Positions 53,551 to 61,878 of a stretch of 64,000 nucleotides of DNA are shown here, in pieces. The notes under the pieces are model-generated. The model searched no databases. It saw only the letters and a list, made by a program, of their open reading frames with translations, and had not been told where the DNA came from. The stretch's first letter is position 1. Each line of letters starts with the position of its first letter. The position numbers and the translations under genes were made by a program. This stretch comes from Kibdelosporangium sp. MJ126-NF4 (GTDB lineage Bacteria; Actinomycetota; Actinomycetes; Mycobacteriales; Pseudonocardiaceae). The stretch covers positions 462,513-526,512 of the forward strand of contig NZ_CDME01000010.1 of NCBI RefSeq assembly GCF_000826545.1. The letters run 5' to 3'.

Positions 53551-53605
53551 TGACAGCTCGACTCCGATCTCGTCCATGACCAGCCGCAAGGCCTTCAGGC
53601 CGTAG
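52259..53605 (+). CDS. tnpB: TnpB RNA-guided endonuclease-like protein
   Basis: 448 residues from the ATG at 52259; GTG 52229 and GTG 52286 are alternatives. RuvC-like catalytic residues are all present: Asp209 in GVDLGIVN, Glu291 in IAIENLVG and Asp374 in GHADHNAAHNIA. The zinc ribbon CHCC...CGRC precedes the last one. TnpB proteins are omega-RNA-guided DNA nucleases that favour retention of their element, and are ancestors of Cas12. The omega-RNA should span the 3' part of this gene and the right-end hairpin, with the guide taken from flanking DNA after ~53550. The frame has no stop inside the element and reads ~18 residues into the antisense of the sigma gene. Confidence 0.9.
   Translation: MWINVRVPGVKRVVRVRLLPTREQACALLATLHACNAAASWLSEQMHTAGVFRKFDVQKRFYAGLRERFGLAAQPAIRVIGKTVDAYATLRANLRAGNYGPRGPDRRRKVESSPIVFRAESSQPFDARCLSWQLGDVGRDGTVSIWTVAGRLRNVRIMGNPGHLALLRSRPVIGETDLTCRDGVWLMHAVIDRPEARQREPVSGFLGVDLGIVNVATTSDGERMSGARLNRYRKRQHRLRKRLQAKKTSSARRLLKKRRRKEARFAADVNHQVSKRIVAEAERTGRGIAIENLVGIRARVRLRKPQRATLHSWAFAQLGQYLTYKAQQAGVACVQVDPAYTSQQCHCCGWIDKKNRRSQASFICGRCGFVGHADHNAAHNIAARGVVCWGEVMRPHAAPNLAASQDGSSKPIGNPQREGRATSPFFRARVHDSSTPISSMTSRKAFRP
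53445..53550 (+). ncRNA. Predicted omega-RNA scaffold of the TnpB element
   Basis: By analogy with known TnpB elements, the guide RNA scaffold overlaps the tnpB 3' end and terminates at the element's right end. This stretch contains nested hairpins (CCCGCAACGGG, CGGGCGACAAGCCCG, GCCCGTTCTTTCGGGC) ending at the junction. The 5' limit is a guess and expression has not been shown. Confidence 0.4.
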
Positions 53606-54096
53606 AAGACGCGGCTGCGGACCGTACCGGCGGGTACCCCGAACTCGGCCGCGACCTCCTCGCACGGGCGGCCTCGCAGGTAGGTCTCCACCAGTGCTTC
53701 CCGATGCTGCGGTGTCAGCCGCCGCAGGGCTTCCTCGATGATCCAGTTCACGACCATGGCATCGGCGAAGTCGTCGTTCACGTCGGCGAGATCGGCGATC
53801 GTCTCCCCGGAGGCGGGAGACACCGGACGTGCCCGCGTGTGCCGAATGTGGTCGATCACAGCGTTGCGGGCGATCGCGAACAGCCACACCCGCAGGCTGG
53901 CCACGGACTGGTCGAACCGCGCGGCCGAACTCCAGGCCCGCAGGAAGACCTCCTGAACGACATCCCGGGCCGCGTCCACGTCACCCAGTTGCCGCAACGC
54001 GAACCGGTACAGCTCGGCACCGTGAGCGTCGTAGGCTGCCCGCATCTCGTCCTCATCCCGCAGATCCACACGCCGTCTGCCACGCATTCGCCGCAT
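53548..54096 (-). CDS. ECF RNA polymerase sigma factor
   Basis: 182 residues from the ATG at 54096, with GGGGAGG 9 nt upstream. Sigma-2: AAYDAHGAELYRFALRQLGDVDAARDVVQEVFLRAW, then LRVWLFAIARNAVIDHIR. Sigma-4: RRLTPQHREALVETYLRGRPCEEVAAEFGVPAGTVRSRVFYGLKALR. This is a standard RskA-controlled ECF factor (SigK/SigL-like group). Its TGA (53548-53550) sits exactly at the right edge of the TnpB insertion. The anti-sigma gene, once overlapping by ATGA, is now 1.4 kb away, so sigma/anti-sigma stoichiometry may be disturbed. Confidence 0.9.
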   Translation of the reverse strand: MRRMRGRRRVDLRDEDEMRAAYDAHGAELYRFALRQLGDVDAARDVVQEVFLRAWSSAARFDQSVASLRVWLFAIARNAVIDHIRHTRARPVSPASGETIADLADVNDDFADAMVVNWIIEEALRRLTPQHREALVETYLRGRPCEEVAAEFGVPAGTVRSRVFYGLKALRLVMDEIGVELS

Positions 54097-54192
54097 GGCA
54101 CTCCACCTCCCCTGTCGGCACTGCATACGTAGCAGAAGGACCCGGTGTTCACCGAACAGGCCGATGTCCGGCTGAGGAGTAGGCTCACGATC

Positions 54193-54633
54193 ATGACTGA
54201 CATCGCGGACTTCGCCCGCCTGGTGGCCGGTGAGCACGGCTTGGTCGTCGTGTCGACGCAGCGCGCGGACGGGACCGTGCAGTCGACGGTGGTCAACGCC
54301 GGTGTGCTCGACCACCCGGTGACGGGGGAGCCCCGGGTGGGCTTCGTGGTGCGCGGCGGCACCACCCGCAAACTGATCAACTTGCGGGCGCGGCCACGGA
54401 CCACGGTTGTCGTGCGGGTCGGATGGGAGTGGGCCGCCGCCGAGGGCCCCGTGGAACTCGTCGGCCCCGACGATCCCGCAGATGGCGTTGACGTGCGGTT
54501 GTTGCTGCGTGCGGTATTCACGGCCGCAGGGGGCACGCACGACGACTGGGACACCTACGACAGGGTTATGGCTGAGGAACGCCGAACGGTCGTCCTGGTG
54601 ACACCGGAGCGGGTCTACTCCAACACTCCCTAA
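54193..54633 (+). CDS. PPOX-class F420-dependent oxidoreductase-like protein
   Basis: 146 residues from the ATG at 54193 (MTDIADF); an upstream start at 54145 lacks support. The split-barrel pattern is GLVVVSTQRADGTVQSTVVNAG, then PRVGFVVRGGTTRKLINLRARPRTTVVVRVGWEWAAAEGPVELV, matching Rv0132/TIGR03618-like PPOX proteins that use coenzyme F420 or a flavin. The substrate is unknown. It is divergent from the ECF sigma gene. Confidence 0.85.
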   Translation: MTDIADFARLVAGEHGLVVVSTQRADGTVQSTVVNAGVLDHPVTGEPRVGFVVRGGTTRKLINLRARPRTTVVVRVGWEWAAAEGPVELVGPDDPADGVDVRLLLRAVFTAAGGTHDDWDTYDRVMAEERRTVVLVTPERVYSNTP

Positions 54634-54706
54634 CGCGCCCAACGTTCTCCGGTGCTGCTCGGGGCCACTGCGGCCTTGCCGAGATCGGCATCCGTACGAT
54701 CGGCGG

Positions 54707-56011
54707 ATGGATCTGGTCCAGGTCGGAACGCGGGACTACCGCAGGATCGGGGTCGTCGCGGGCCTGGTGGCGGTCGCGCTCGTGGCACGAGCACTCATGG
54801 TCGACCACCAGTCCAGTGACTACACCATGTTCCTCAGCCGCTGGTACGACTTCATCGCCGCCAACGGCGGATTCGGCGCGCTGAAACACCAGTTCGCCGA
54901 CTACAACGTCCCTTATCTGTACCTGCTGGCGATCCTGACCTACCTTCCAGTGCCGCCGCTGGCCGGGATAAAGATCATCTCGGTGCTGTTCGACCTGCTG
55001 CTCGCCTTCTTCGCCTACCGGATCGTCGGCCTGCGGCGGACCGGGTGGGTGCCGGTCGCGGCCGGTCTGGCCGTGCTGTTCCTGCCGACAGTGATGGCCA
55101 ACAGCGGCCTGTTGGCGCAGGCGGACGCGATCTACTCGTCCTTCGCGCTCGGCGGTGTCTACTTCGTACTCCGCAGGCGGCCGTGGCTCGCCGGTGTCTT
55201 CTTCGGACTGTCACTGGCCGTCAAGCTCCAGGCGGTCTTCCTGTTCCCGCTGCTGCTTCTGCTCGTGCTGGTGAAATGGTTGCCGTGGCGCAGCCTGCTC
55301 GCCATTCCCGCGGTCGTGCTCCTGCTGGACGTCCCCGCGTTGCTGGTCGGCGCGCCGTCGGGGCAACTGCTGTCCATCTACGCCAAGCAGACCGGTTCGT
55401 ATCAGGCGCTCACAGTGAAAGCGCCGTCGATCTACCAGTTCCTTCCGGCCGGTGTGGACGTGTCGCTGTTCCGGACGGTCGGCGTCGTGGTGACCGGTGT
55501 GGTGGTCCTCGGCCTGATCGGCACGGTGGTGGTGCGGCGGATCGAGCCGACTCCGACGAGAATCGTCCTGATGGCGCTGGTTTCGGCGATCGTCGTGCCG
55601 TTCCTGCTGCCCGCCATGCACGAGCGGTACTTCTACCTCGCCGACGTCCTGACCCTGGTGGCCGCGTTCTACGTTCCGGCCAGGCTCTGGTACACCCCGA
55701 TTCTGCTCCAGGTGGCGTCTTTCCTGGCGTACACGCAGGTGATGTCGCCGGACGCGGTCACGCCAGGGGTCACCGTCAACAGCGGGCCACCGTCCGAGAA
55801 CACGTGGTTGGGGCCTGTGGTGAGCAGCGGCGGTTCGGTGCACGCGCCCACACTGGAGTTCCGGGTACTGGCCGCGCTGGTGGCCGTCGCGCTGATCGCC
55901 GCGCTCAGGGCCACCGTTCGAGAGTTCCAGACGCCCACCCGCCCACGCATGCAGGGCGTGCATATCTTCGATGGTCCTTTTCGGCATCTCGTCGACGGTC
56001 ACAACCAGTAA
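54707..56011 (+). CDS. GT-C-like integral membrane glycosyltransferase
   Basis: 434 residues and about 10 TM helices. After TM1, the outer loop has SSDYTMFLSRWYDFIAANGGFGALKHQFADYNVPYLYLL. This resembles the acidic first-loop region of polyprenyl-phosphate-sugar dependent GT-C transferases (GT87/mannosyltransferase-like). PAMHERYFYLADV near residue 310 is another conserved type of motif in these enzymes. It probably adds a sugar from a lipid-linked donor to an envelope glycan or lipid. The acceptor and sugar are unknown. It is convergent with the putative hydrolase gene. Confidence 0.65.
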   Translation: MDLVQVGTRDYRRIGVVAGLVAVALVARALMVDHQSSDYTMFLSRWYDFIAANGGFGALKHQFADYNVPYLYLLAILTYLPVPPLAGIKIISVLFDLLLAFFAYRIVGLRRTGWVPVAAGLAVLFLPTVMANSGLLAQADAIYSSFALGGVYFVLRRRPWLAGVFFGLSLAVKLQAVFLFPLLLLLVLVKWLPWRSLLAIPAVVLLLDVPALLVGAPSGQLLSIYAKQTGSYQALTVKAPSIYQFLPAGVDVSLFRTVGVVVTGVVVLGLIGTVVVRRIEPTPTRIVLMALVSAIVVPFLLPAMHERYFYLADVLTLVAAFYVPARLWYTPILLQVASFLAYTQVMSPDAVTPGVTVNSGPPSENTWLGPVVSSGGSVHAPTLEFRVLAALVAVALIAALRATVREFQTPTRPRMQGVHIFDGPFRHLVDGHNQ

Positions 56012-56071
56012 CGCTGTTGCGGGCCTGAACGACGGCCAGGTGAACAGCGGATGATCGGGAGGTTCGTTGTC

Positions 56072-56995
56072 CTACTTGGCCAACCCCTCGGCGATCGCCC
56101 CGACGAGCCTGGTCCACTGCTGCTCGTCCTCGCGGAGGCTGCGACTCGTTTCCACGTGCAGGAAGGTGGATTCTCGCTCGGCGGCCATCTTTCCCTGTTC
56201 GTTGCTCGTGCCTTCCAGCTTGCCGCAGTTGCTCTCCCATGAGCGGCAGGTCGCCAGTCCCGTGTCGGCGATCCGGTCGGCGATCCGGCGGACCGTTGCT
56301 CCCGGCTTGCCCGCTCCCGGCGACACGACCACGTCGGTGTCCGGAAGGCTGTCGTCGTGGAAGCCGTGGATCTGCACTTGGGGAACGTCCCGTTTTGCCA
56401 GTTCGGTCGCCACGGCGTGGAACACGGAGTCGGTGCGGTGCGCCATGTCGCCGCGTTCGACACGGCGGTGGGTGCCCGCCATCAGTAGTACCGCCCCGGG
56501 CGTGTCGCGGAACAGCTTCAGTCCGATGCGTTCGGTGCCGAGGTCGGAGTTCGGGTGCGGCACCTCGATGGCCAGCCGCACCGGTCTGGACAGATCGACC
56601 ATGTACGCGCCCCATGCCCGGTCGCTGTCCCGTTCGTTGATCACCAGCGCGTACTGCCGTCCGGTCCTGGGATCGTTTCCAGTGCTCATCGTGAAACCCA
56701 ACGGGCGTAACGAATCTGCTGCTCGCAGCTGGTCAATGGCGCTGCTCTGGCCGAACATCGGGGTCAGTGCGTTGACGATGTCCTTGCGCTCGTTCACTGT
56801 CGGTGGTCGGTAGGAGCCGTCCTGCCGCAGTGACGACGCGAACCTCGTCACTATTTCCTCAGGATCAGTCGGCGGCCGGTCGTTCGCTGTGGAAGGCTGA
56901 TCACCGTCATTGATGCCCACCAGCATGACCACTCCCGCCAGGAGCACCACGAGGACGGTAATGAGGGTTATCCACTGCCGTGCGCTTAGCTTCAT
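56072..56995 (-). CDS. Membrane-anchored protein, possible metal-dependent amidohydrolase
   Basis: 307 residues from the ATG at 56995; an in-frame ATG at 57016 is an alternative. One N-terminal TM helix (WITLITVLVVLLAGVVMLVGI) would leave the rest outside the membrane. The core has EVPHPNSDLGTERIG, then LLMAGTHRR, DMAHRTDSVFHAVATEL and VQIHGFHDDS. The spaced His/Glu residues resemble zinc sites of N-formylglutamate amidohydrolase and poly-gamma-glutamate hydrolase-like enzymes (His...Glu...His). It is divergent, by ~100 bp, from the pgs-like operon, so a polymer-trimming hydrolase is an attractive guess. I do not recognise a named family with certainty. Confidence 0.55.
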   Translation of the reverse strand: MKLSARQWITLITVLVVLLAGVVMLVGINDGDQPSTANDRPPTDPEEIVTRFASSLRQDGSYRPPTVNERKDIVNALTPMFGQSSAIDQLRAADSLRPLGFTMSTGNDPRTGRQYALVINERDSDRAWGAYMVDLSRPVRLAIEVPHPNSDLGTERIGLKLFRDTPGAVLLMAGTHRRVERGDMAHRTDSVFHAVATELAKRDVPQVQIHGFHDDSLPDTDVVVSPGAGKPGATVRRIADRIADTGLATCRSWESNCGKLEGTSNEQGKMAAERESTFLHVETSRSLREDEQQWTRLVGAIAEGLAK

Positions 56996-57101
56996 CGCCG
57001 CGCAGTGTAGAGGCATCGAACGTTTCTGCTGCCAGGTGAACCGTCGCACGCGCTGATCCGTATGCGATGTGTGCCACCACAGCAGACATACCGGAGTGGC
57101 G

Positions 57102-59276
57102 TTGAGGATCTTCAGGAAGAAACACAGGGGTACGGATTTGGAGGGGCAGCTGGCGGAAGGGGGTTTTCCCGCAGGGGTGGGCGTTCCGTCTGCTGTCCTG
57201 TTGATTCTGCTGATGCTGCTCGCGGGCTTCTGCTTCCTGCAGGTGAGAGAGCCCGCGACGTCGGCGCCGGAGGCCGTCGTGGAGTCCCAGAGGACGCTGG
57301 TGGAGAGCCTGTCGAGGTCCCTTGCCGCCACCGCCGGCCAGAACGCCGCAGACCTGCGCACAGCGGTCACGGTCGCGGATCCGACGGCCCAGCCGGCGGA
57401 CCTGCTCGCCGCGGTGAACCAGAACCAGCCGAAGTGGCGGGGGATGGCGCTGCTGGAGCGGTCCACACGCAAGCAGGTTGTCGCCCGCGGCGAGCCGATC
57501 ACGCTGCCGGAGTCGCTGCCCGACACCGCTGTCGTCCCTGTCGCGGGGCCGGAGGGCAAACTGCGGCTGCTGGTGTCCGTTCCGATGCCTGGCACGCCGG
57601 AACGAGTGCTCGTCACGTCGGCCACCGCTGGTATACCAACCGTTCCGCTCGACGCCGACCTGCAGCAAGGACTCCTGCTGGCCAACCGGGCGAACGTGAT
57701 CGTCGACTCCCGTGGCACGGTGCCGAAACCCGACGACGCGGCGGCGCAGTCGATGCTGGTCAACGCGTCGACGGCGGCGAGCGCCCGGCAGACCGGCAGC
57801 TCGGTCGGCGAGGCCGTCGGCAACGACTCCGGCCGCAACCGGCGTGCCTTGGTCGTCTCCTACGCGCCGGTGGGCACGAACCTCGGCCTCGGCCTGATCT
57901 CCGTGGTGCGTGCGCCCGTGGCTGAGGCAGCGCCCGCCCGGCAGGGGCTGCGGCCAGCGCTGGCGCTGGTCGTGGTGACACTGCTCGGCTTCGGGCTGAT
58001 CCGGGTGACCCTGGTCGGGCCGGTGCGGCGACTGCGCAAGGACGCCTTACAGGTCGCGGGCGGGAAGCTGAAGCGCCGCGTACGGCTGTCGTACGTGACC
58101 GAGACCCGCCGGATCGCCTCCGCCTTCGAGTACTGCCGGATGAAGCTGCGTGACGGCTCGAAACCCGTCGTCAAGCGGCGGCCGACGTTCCCGGCCAGGA
58201 TCGCGGTCATCATCGCCGCACTGGGCCTGCTGGCCTGGTCGGGATGGGTCGTGGTCACCCTGGGCGGCGGGACCGCGCGTGTGCCGGACTCGGTGGTCAG
58301 CGGCCACCGCAGCCAGGTGGGCAACACGGCGGAGACGATCAACCGGACCGTCAGCGACGGGCTCACGGATGTCCGGGCGATCGCCGGACTGCACGGCACG
58401 AAGGACCCGGGCGCGTTGTCGCCCGTCGTGCGGGAACTCGCCGACCAGGACAGGTTCCGCAGCGTCTACATCATCGACCAGTCGGGGGCCGTGACGGGCA
58501 CGTCGGCGGGCAGACCGCCGCTGCGCCGGACCAACCTGCCGCCGCCCGAACCCGGGATCCGGTTACAGGACACCGACGGCAGGGTGCCGGTGCTGTTCGC
58601 GCACGTGTCGCTGGCAGGCGGCAAGCACACCCTGGTCGCGGAATTCGACGTGGACCACCTGTCCGACCTGCTGCGCCGGGCGCCTGGCCGCGTGCGGCTG
58701 GTCAACTCGGAGTTACGCACGCTCGCCGCCACCGACGGCTTCATCGCGTTCGAACAGGTGACGGGCGAGGGCGCTCGGCGTGGCGTCACCGACGCGCTGG
58801 CCAAGAAGCCAGCCGCCAGGGTCGACGGCGAGGGCCGCAACCGGTCGGTCATCGCGGCCAGCCTGGTCGATGACCTGAAGTGGGCGGTGGTGTCCGAGAA
58901 ACCGGTGCGGGAGCTGAGCTTACCCGGCAACGAGGTCCGTGACGGGGCGATCCTGGTCGCGTTGATCGGTGCCCTGTTGGCGGTGCTGCTGTTCGGCTGG
59001 CACCACCTGGTGCTGATCCGGCCGCTGCGGGCGATCGCCGCGGTGGGGAAGTTCGCCGACGGCAAGCACAAGGACGTGATCTACCCGCAACGGCAGGACG
59101 AGGTCGGCACCATCGCGTGCTGCCTGGAGATCTGCCGCCAGGCGTTGACCGAGGGGAAGGGCAGGCTGGGGTCGGTGCGTCGGCCCAAGGGCGCCGCCAC
59201 CGACGAGACCGTGTTGCTGCAGCGGGTTCCGGCCGACAAGCCGCGCCGCCGATCCGGAGCCGAGGTCCCGCGGTGA
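57102..59276 (+). CDS. Double sensor/HAMP membrane protein of the pgs-like operon
   Basis: 724 residues from the TTG at 57102 (GGAG 5 nt upstream); GTG 57096 or 57069 are alternatives. The architecture is duplicated: TM1 (~27-47), an extracytoplasmic domain, TM2 (~283-305), a HAMP-like segment (VGPVRRLRKDALQVAGGKLKRRV), then TM3 (~364-388), a second extracytoplasmic domain, TM4 (~613-637) and a second HAMP-like segment (LIRPLRAIAAVGKFADGKHKDVIY). No kinase, cyclase or methyl-accepting output follows. It overlaps pgsB by GTGA. It may be a scaffold or polymer sensor taking the place of PgsA. The function is inferred from context only. Confidence 0.65.
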   Translation: MRIFRKKHRGTDLEGQLAEGGFPAGVGVPSAVLLILLMLLAGFCFLQVREPATSAPEAVVESQRTLVESLSRSLAATAGQNAADLRTAVTVADPTAQPADLLAAVNQNQPKWRGMALLERSTRKQVVARGEPITLPESLPDTAVVPVAGPEGKLRLLVSVPMPGTPERVLVTSATAGIPTVPLDADLQQGLLLANRANVIVDSRGTVPKPDDAAAQSMLVNASTAASARQTGSSVGEAVGNDSGRNRRALVVSYAPVGTNLGLGLISVVRAPVAEAAPARQGLRPALALVVVTLLGFGLIRVTLVGPVRRLRKDALQVAGGKLKRRVRLSYVTETRRIASAFEYCRMKLRDGSKPVVKRRPTFPARIAVIIAALGLLAWSGWVVVTLGGGTARVPDSVVSGHRSQVGNTAETINRTVSDGLTDVRAIAGLHGTKDPGALSPVVRELADQDRFRSVYIIDQSGAVTGTSAGRPPLRRTNLPPPEPGIRLQDTDGRVPVLFAHVSLAGGKHTLVAEFDVDHLSDLLRRAPGRVRLVNSELRTLAATDGFIAFEQVTGEGARRGVTDALAKKPAARVDGEGRNRSVIAASLVDDLKWAVVSEKPVRELSLPGNEVRDGAILVALIGALLAVLLFGWHHLVLIRPLRAIAAVGKFADGKHKDVIYPQRQDEVGTIACCLEICRQALTEGKGRLGSVRRPKGAATDETVLLQRVPADKPRRRSGAEVPR

Positions 59277-61384
59277 CGTTCATGTTCGTGGCGTTCGCGT
59301 CGTGTTGCCTGGTACTGCTCGTCCTCGGGATATTCGAGCAACGCAGGCACTACGCCAACCTGCGCCGCATCCCCACCCGGGTGCTGATCAACGGAATCCG
59401 CGGCAAGAGCTCGATCACCCGGCTGTGCGCCGGTGCGTTGCGCGGCGGGGGACTGGTGACCGTGGCCAAGACGACCGGCACGGCGGCCCGGTTCATCCAC
59501 CCCGACGGCAGCGAGGAGCCGGTGTACCGGAAGTTCGGGATCGCCAACGTGGTCGAGCAGATCGGCATCGTGCGCCGGGCTTCGGCGTACCGGCCCGACG
59601 TGCTGACGATCGAGTGCATGGCGGTGATGCCGGACCTGCAGGAGATCAACCAGAGCAAACTGATCCAGTCCACCATCGGCGTGCTGTGCAACGTCCGTGA
59701 GGACCACCTCGCCGAGATGGGGCCCACGCTGGACGACGTGGCCCGGTCGCTGAGCCGGTCCATGCCCGTCGGCGGCATCTGCGTCACCGCGGAGCAGGAC
59801 CGTCTGCACATCCTCAAGGAGGAGGCGGCGCGCCGGGACTGCGAGCTCATCGCCGTCGACCCGGAGGAGGTGACCGACGAGCAGATGGCCGGGTTCAGCT
59901 GGATCACCTTCAAGGAGAACGTGGCGATCGCCCTCGCGGTCGCCGACCTGCTCGGCGTGAACCGGCAGTCCGCGTTCGCCGGGATGTGGTCGGCGCCACC
60001 GGACCCCGGAGTGCTGTCGGTCGAGCGCTACGAGGTGGGGGACCTGCAGCTGAGGTTCGCGAACATCTTCGCGGCCAACGATCCGGAATCGACACTGATG
60101 AACATCGAGCAGCTGCTCGACAAGAAGGCCATCGAACGCCCGCTGCACGTGGTGATCAACTGCCGCCCGGACCGGGTGGAGCGCAACGGCCAGATGGGCG
60201 AGCTGATCCCGAGGATCGCGCCGGAGCGCGTGGTGCTGATCGGCGAGCCGACCCGCAGCGCCCGGGTCGCGATCCCGTCCGACTGGCAGGGCGAGGTGGT
60301 GGACCTCGGCGGCAAGCGGGACGCGGCAAGCCTGCTGGAAGGCGTGCTCAAGGGATTGACCGGGTCGGTGTCGCTGGTCACCGTCGGCAACATCCACGGT
60401 CAGGGTGAGGTGCTGCTCGAGGAGCTGTCGACGTTGAAGCACGTGCCCGCCGAGAAGCTGGCCGAGAAACCGGCTCCCGCCAAGGAAACCAAGGCCGAGG
60501 CCGAGCCAGTCGCCGCGTCGAGGCCCCGGCGGACTGCCGCCAGTGCACAGCTCGCCACGGAAATCCGGCGTCCGGTGGGAACACTCACGCCGTTCGCTGC
60601 GGAGGCGCGGCAGGCGGCTGGGGCGCTACCGGCGACGGAGATTCGCCAACCGGTCGGGGCACTGTCTACTGGGGACCCGCGGCAGGGCGCCGGTTCGCGG
60701 CCCGCTGCGGAGGTTCGGCGTCCGGTGCAGGTGCCGTCGGCTGGAGAATCGCGGCAGGGCACTGGTTCGCATCCCGCGACGGAGGTTCGGCGTCCGGTGC
60801 GGGTACCGTCCGCTGGGGAATCGCGGCAGGCGGCTGGGGCGCAACCGGCGACGGAGATTCGCCAACCGGTCGGGACACCGTCTACTGGGGACCCGCGGCA
60901 GGGCGCCGGTTCGCGGCCCGCTGCGGAGGTTCGGCGTCCGGTGCAGGTGCCGTCGGCTGGGCAATCGCGGCAGGGCACCGGTTCGCATCCGGCCACGGAG
61001 ATCCGTCACCCGGTCGCAACACCGTCCGCTGCGCCACCACGGCCCGCTCCGGCACGGCGACCGGCCAGACGCCTTCCGGTCGCGGGACCAGCGCCCGTGC
61101 CGGGACCACTCCCAGTTCCGGAACCCCAGTACGCCAACGGAGCCCGGCCGTCGACCGGACCCGAGCGGGCCGTCGATCCCCGCGCCGTCGCGGCACAGCA
61201 GGCCGCGCAACCACGACCTGCCACCGGACATCAGTCCGCCGTGGGTGCCCGAACCGTTCCCGGGAACAGCACCGTCGCGTTCCGGCCGAGCCCGGCACCG
61301 CGTCGGTCCACGCCGACGGACGAGACCAGACCGTTGCCACGCTTGCCACCGCGTGACGACCGCGATCCGAGGGGCAGGTCGTGA
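59273..61384 (+). CDS. pgsB: PgsB/CapB-like poly-gamma-glutamate synthase with repetitive tail
   Basis: 703 residues from the GTG at 59273. A short N-terminal membrane segment (FVAFASCCLVLLVLGIF) precedes the ATP-binding loop INGIRGKSSITRL (~38-50) and the PgsB blocks FIHPDGSEEPVYRKFG, RPDVLTIECMAVMPDLQ, NVREDHLAEMGPTLDD and VVINCRPDRVERNGQM. This is a Mur-ligase-like amide ligase that builds gamma-linked polyglutamate. Bacillus PgsB is about 390 residues. Here ~290 extra residues form an Ala/Pro/Arg-rich tail with 24-residue repeats. The coupling HAMP protein-pgsB-pgsC (GTGA overlaps at both ends) supports a PGA-type polymer machine. Confidence 0.85.
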   Translation: MTFMFVAFASCCLVLLVLGIFEQRRHYANLRRIPTRVLINGIRGKSSITRLCAGALRGGGLVTVAKTTGTAARFIHPDGSEEPVYRKFGIANVVEQIGIVRRASAYRPDVLTIECMAVMPDLQEINQSKLIQSTIGVLCNVREDHLAEMGPTLDDVARSLSRSMPVGGICVTAEQDRLHILKEEAARRDCELIAVDPEEVTDEQMAGFSWITFKENVAIALAVADLLGVNRQSAFAGMWSAPPDPGVLSVERYEVGDLQLRFANIFAANDPESTLMNIEQLLDKKAIERPLHVVINCRPDRVERNGQMGELIPRIAPERVVLIGEPTRSARVAIPSDWQGEVVDLGGKRDAASLLEGVLKGLTGSVSLVTVGNIHGQGEVLLEELSTLKHVPAEKLAEKPAPAKETKAEAEPVAASRPRRTAASAQLATEIRRPVGTLTPFAAEARQAAGALPATEIRQPVGALSTGDPRQGAGSRPAAEVRRPVQVPSAGESRQGTGSHPATEVRRPVRVPSAGESRQAAGAQPATEIRQPVGTPSTGDPRQGAGSRPAAEVRRPVQVPSAGQSRQGTGSHPATEIRHPVATPSAAPPRPAPARRPARRLPVAGPAPVPGPLPVPEPQYANGARPSTGPERAVDPRAVAAQQAAQPRPATGHQSAVGARTVPGNSTVAFRPSPAPRRSTPTDETRPLPRLPPRDDRDPRGRS
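60610..61035 (+). repeat. 72-nt tandem repeats in the pgsB tail
   Basis: The tail encodes about six 24-residue units (consensus ATEVRRPV, VPSAGESRQG). A 216-nt block (three units) starting near 60625 recurs almost unchanged near 60841, showing a recent duplication. Confidence 0.85.
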
Positions 61385-61863
61385 TCTCGGGTACGTTGGA
61401 CAACGAGGTCGCCACCTTGGGACTTGCCATCGGCCTGGTGTTCTCCCTGGTGTGCTACCTGACGACGAACCTGTCGCCAGGTGGGATGATCACCCCGGGC
61501 TGGATCGCGCTGACCATGGTCGAGGACTACAAGCGTGCCGGGATCATCGTGGTCGCCACCAGTCTGACGTTCCTGTTGGTCAAGGTCCTGCAGCGCGTGG
61601 TCATCCTCTACGGCAAGCGACTGTTCGCCGCTGTCGTGCTGACCGGGGTGCTGTTGCAGGTGTCGTTGTTCGTGTTCATCCAAAGCGACTACCCGTTTTT
61701 GTTCGCCCACCAGACGCTGGGATTCGTTGTGCCCGGCCTGATCGCGTACCAGCTCGTGCGCCAGCCACCGCTGGCCACCGTGCTGAGCACCACGGCGGTC
61801 AGCCTGGCCAGCTATGGGGTGTTGGTCAGCGGCATACTGGTCGGCCTGGTGCCGACCACCTGA
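61381..61863 (+). CDS. pgsC: PgsC-like poly-gamma-glutamate biosynthesis membrane protein
   Basis: 160 residues, the size of Bacillus PgsC (~150). It has about five TM helices with the family pattern LSPGGMITPGWIAL after TM1, FLLVKVLQRVVILYGKRLFAAVVLTGV and HQTLGFVVPGLIAYQLVRQP. PgsC forms the membrane complex with PgsB for synthesis and export of polyglutamate. Its GTG overlaps the pgsB stop and the NlpC/P60 gene follows 15 nt later. Confidence 0.88.
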   Translation: MISGTLDNEVATLGLAIGLVFSLVCYLTTNLSPGGMITPGWIALTMVEDYKRAGIIVVATSLTFLLVKVLQRVVILYGKRLFAAVVLTGVLLQVSLFVFIQSDYPFLFAHQTLGFVVPGLIAYQLVRQPPLATVLSTTAVSLASYGVLVSGILVGLVPTT

Positions 61864-61878
61864 CGAGAGGGAAGTGAC

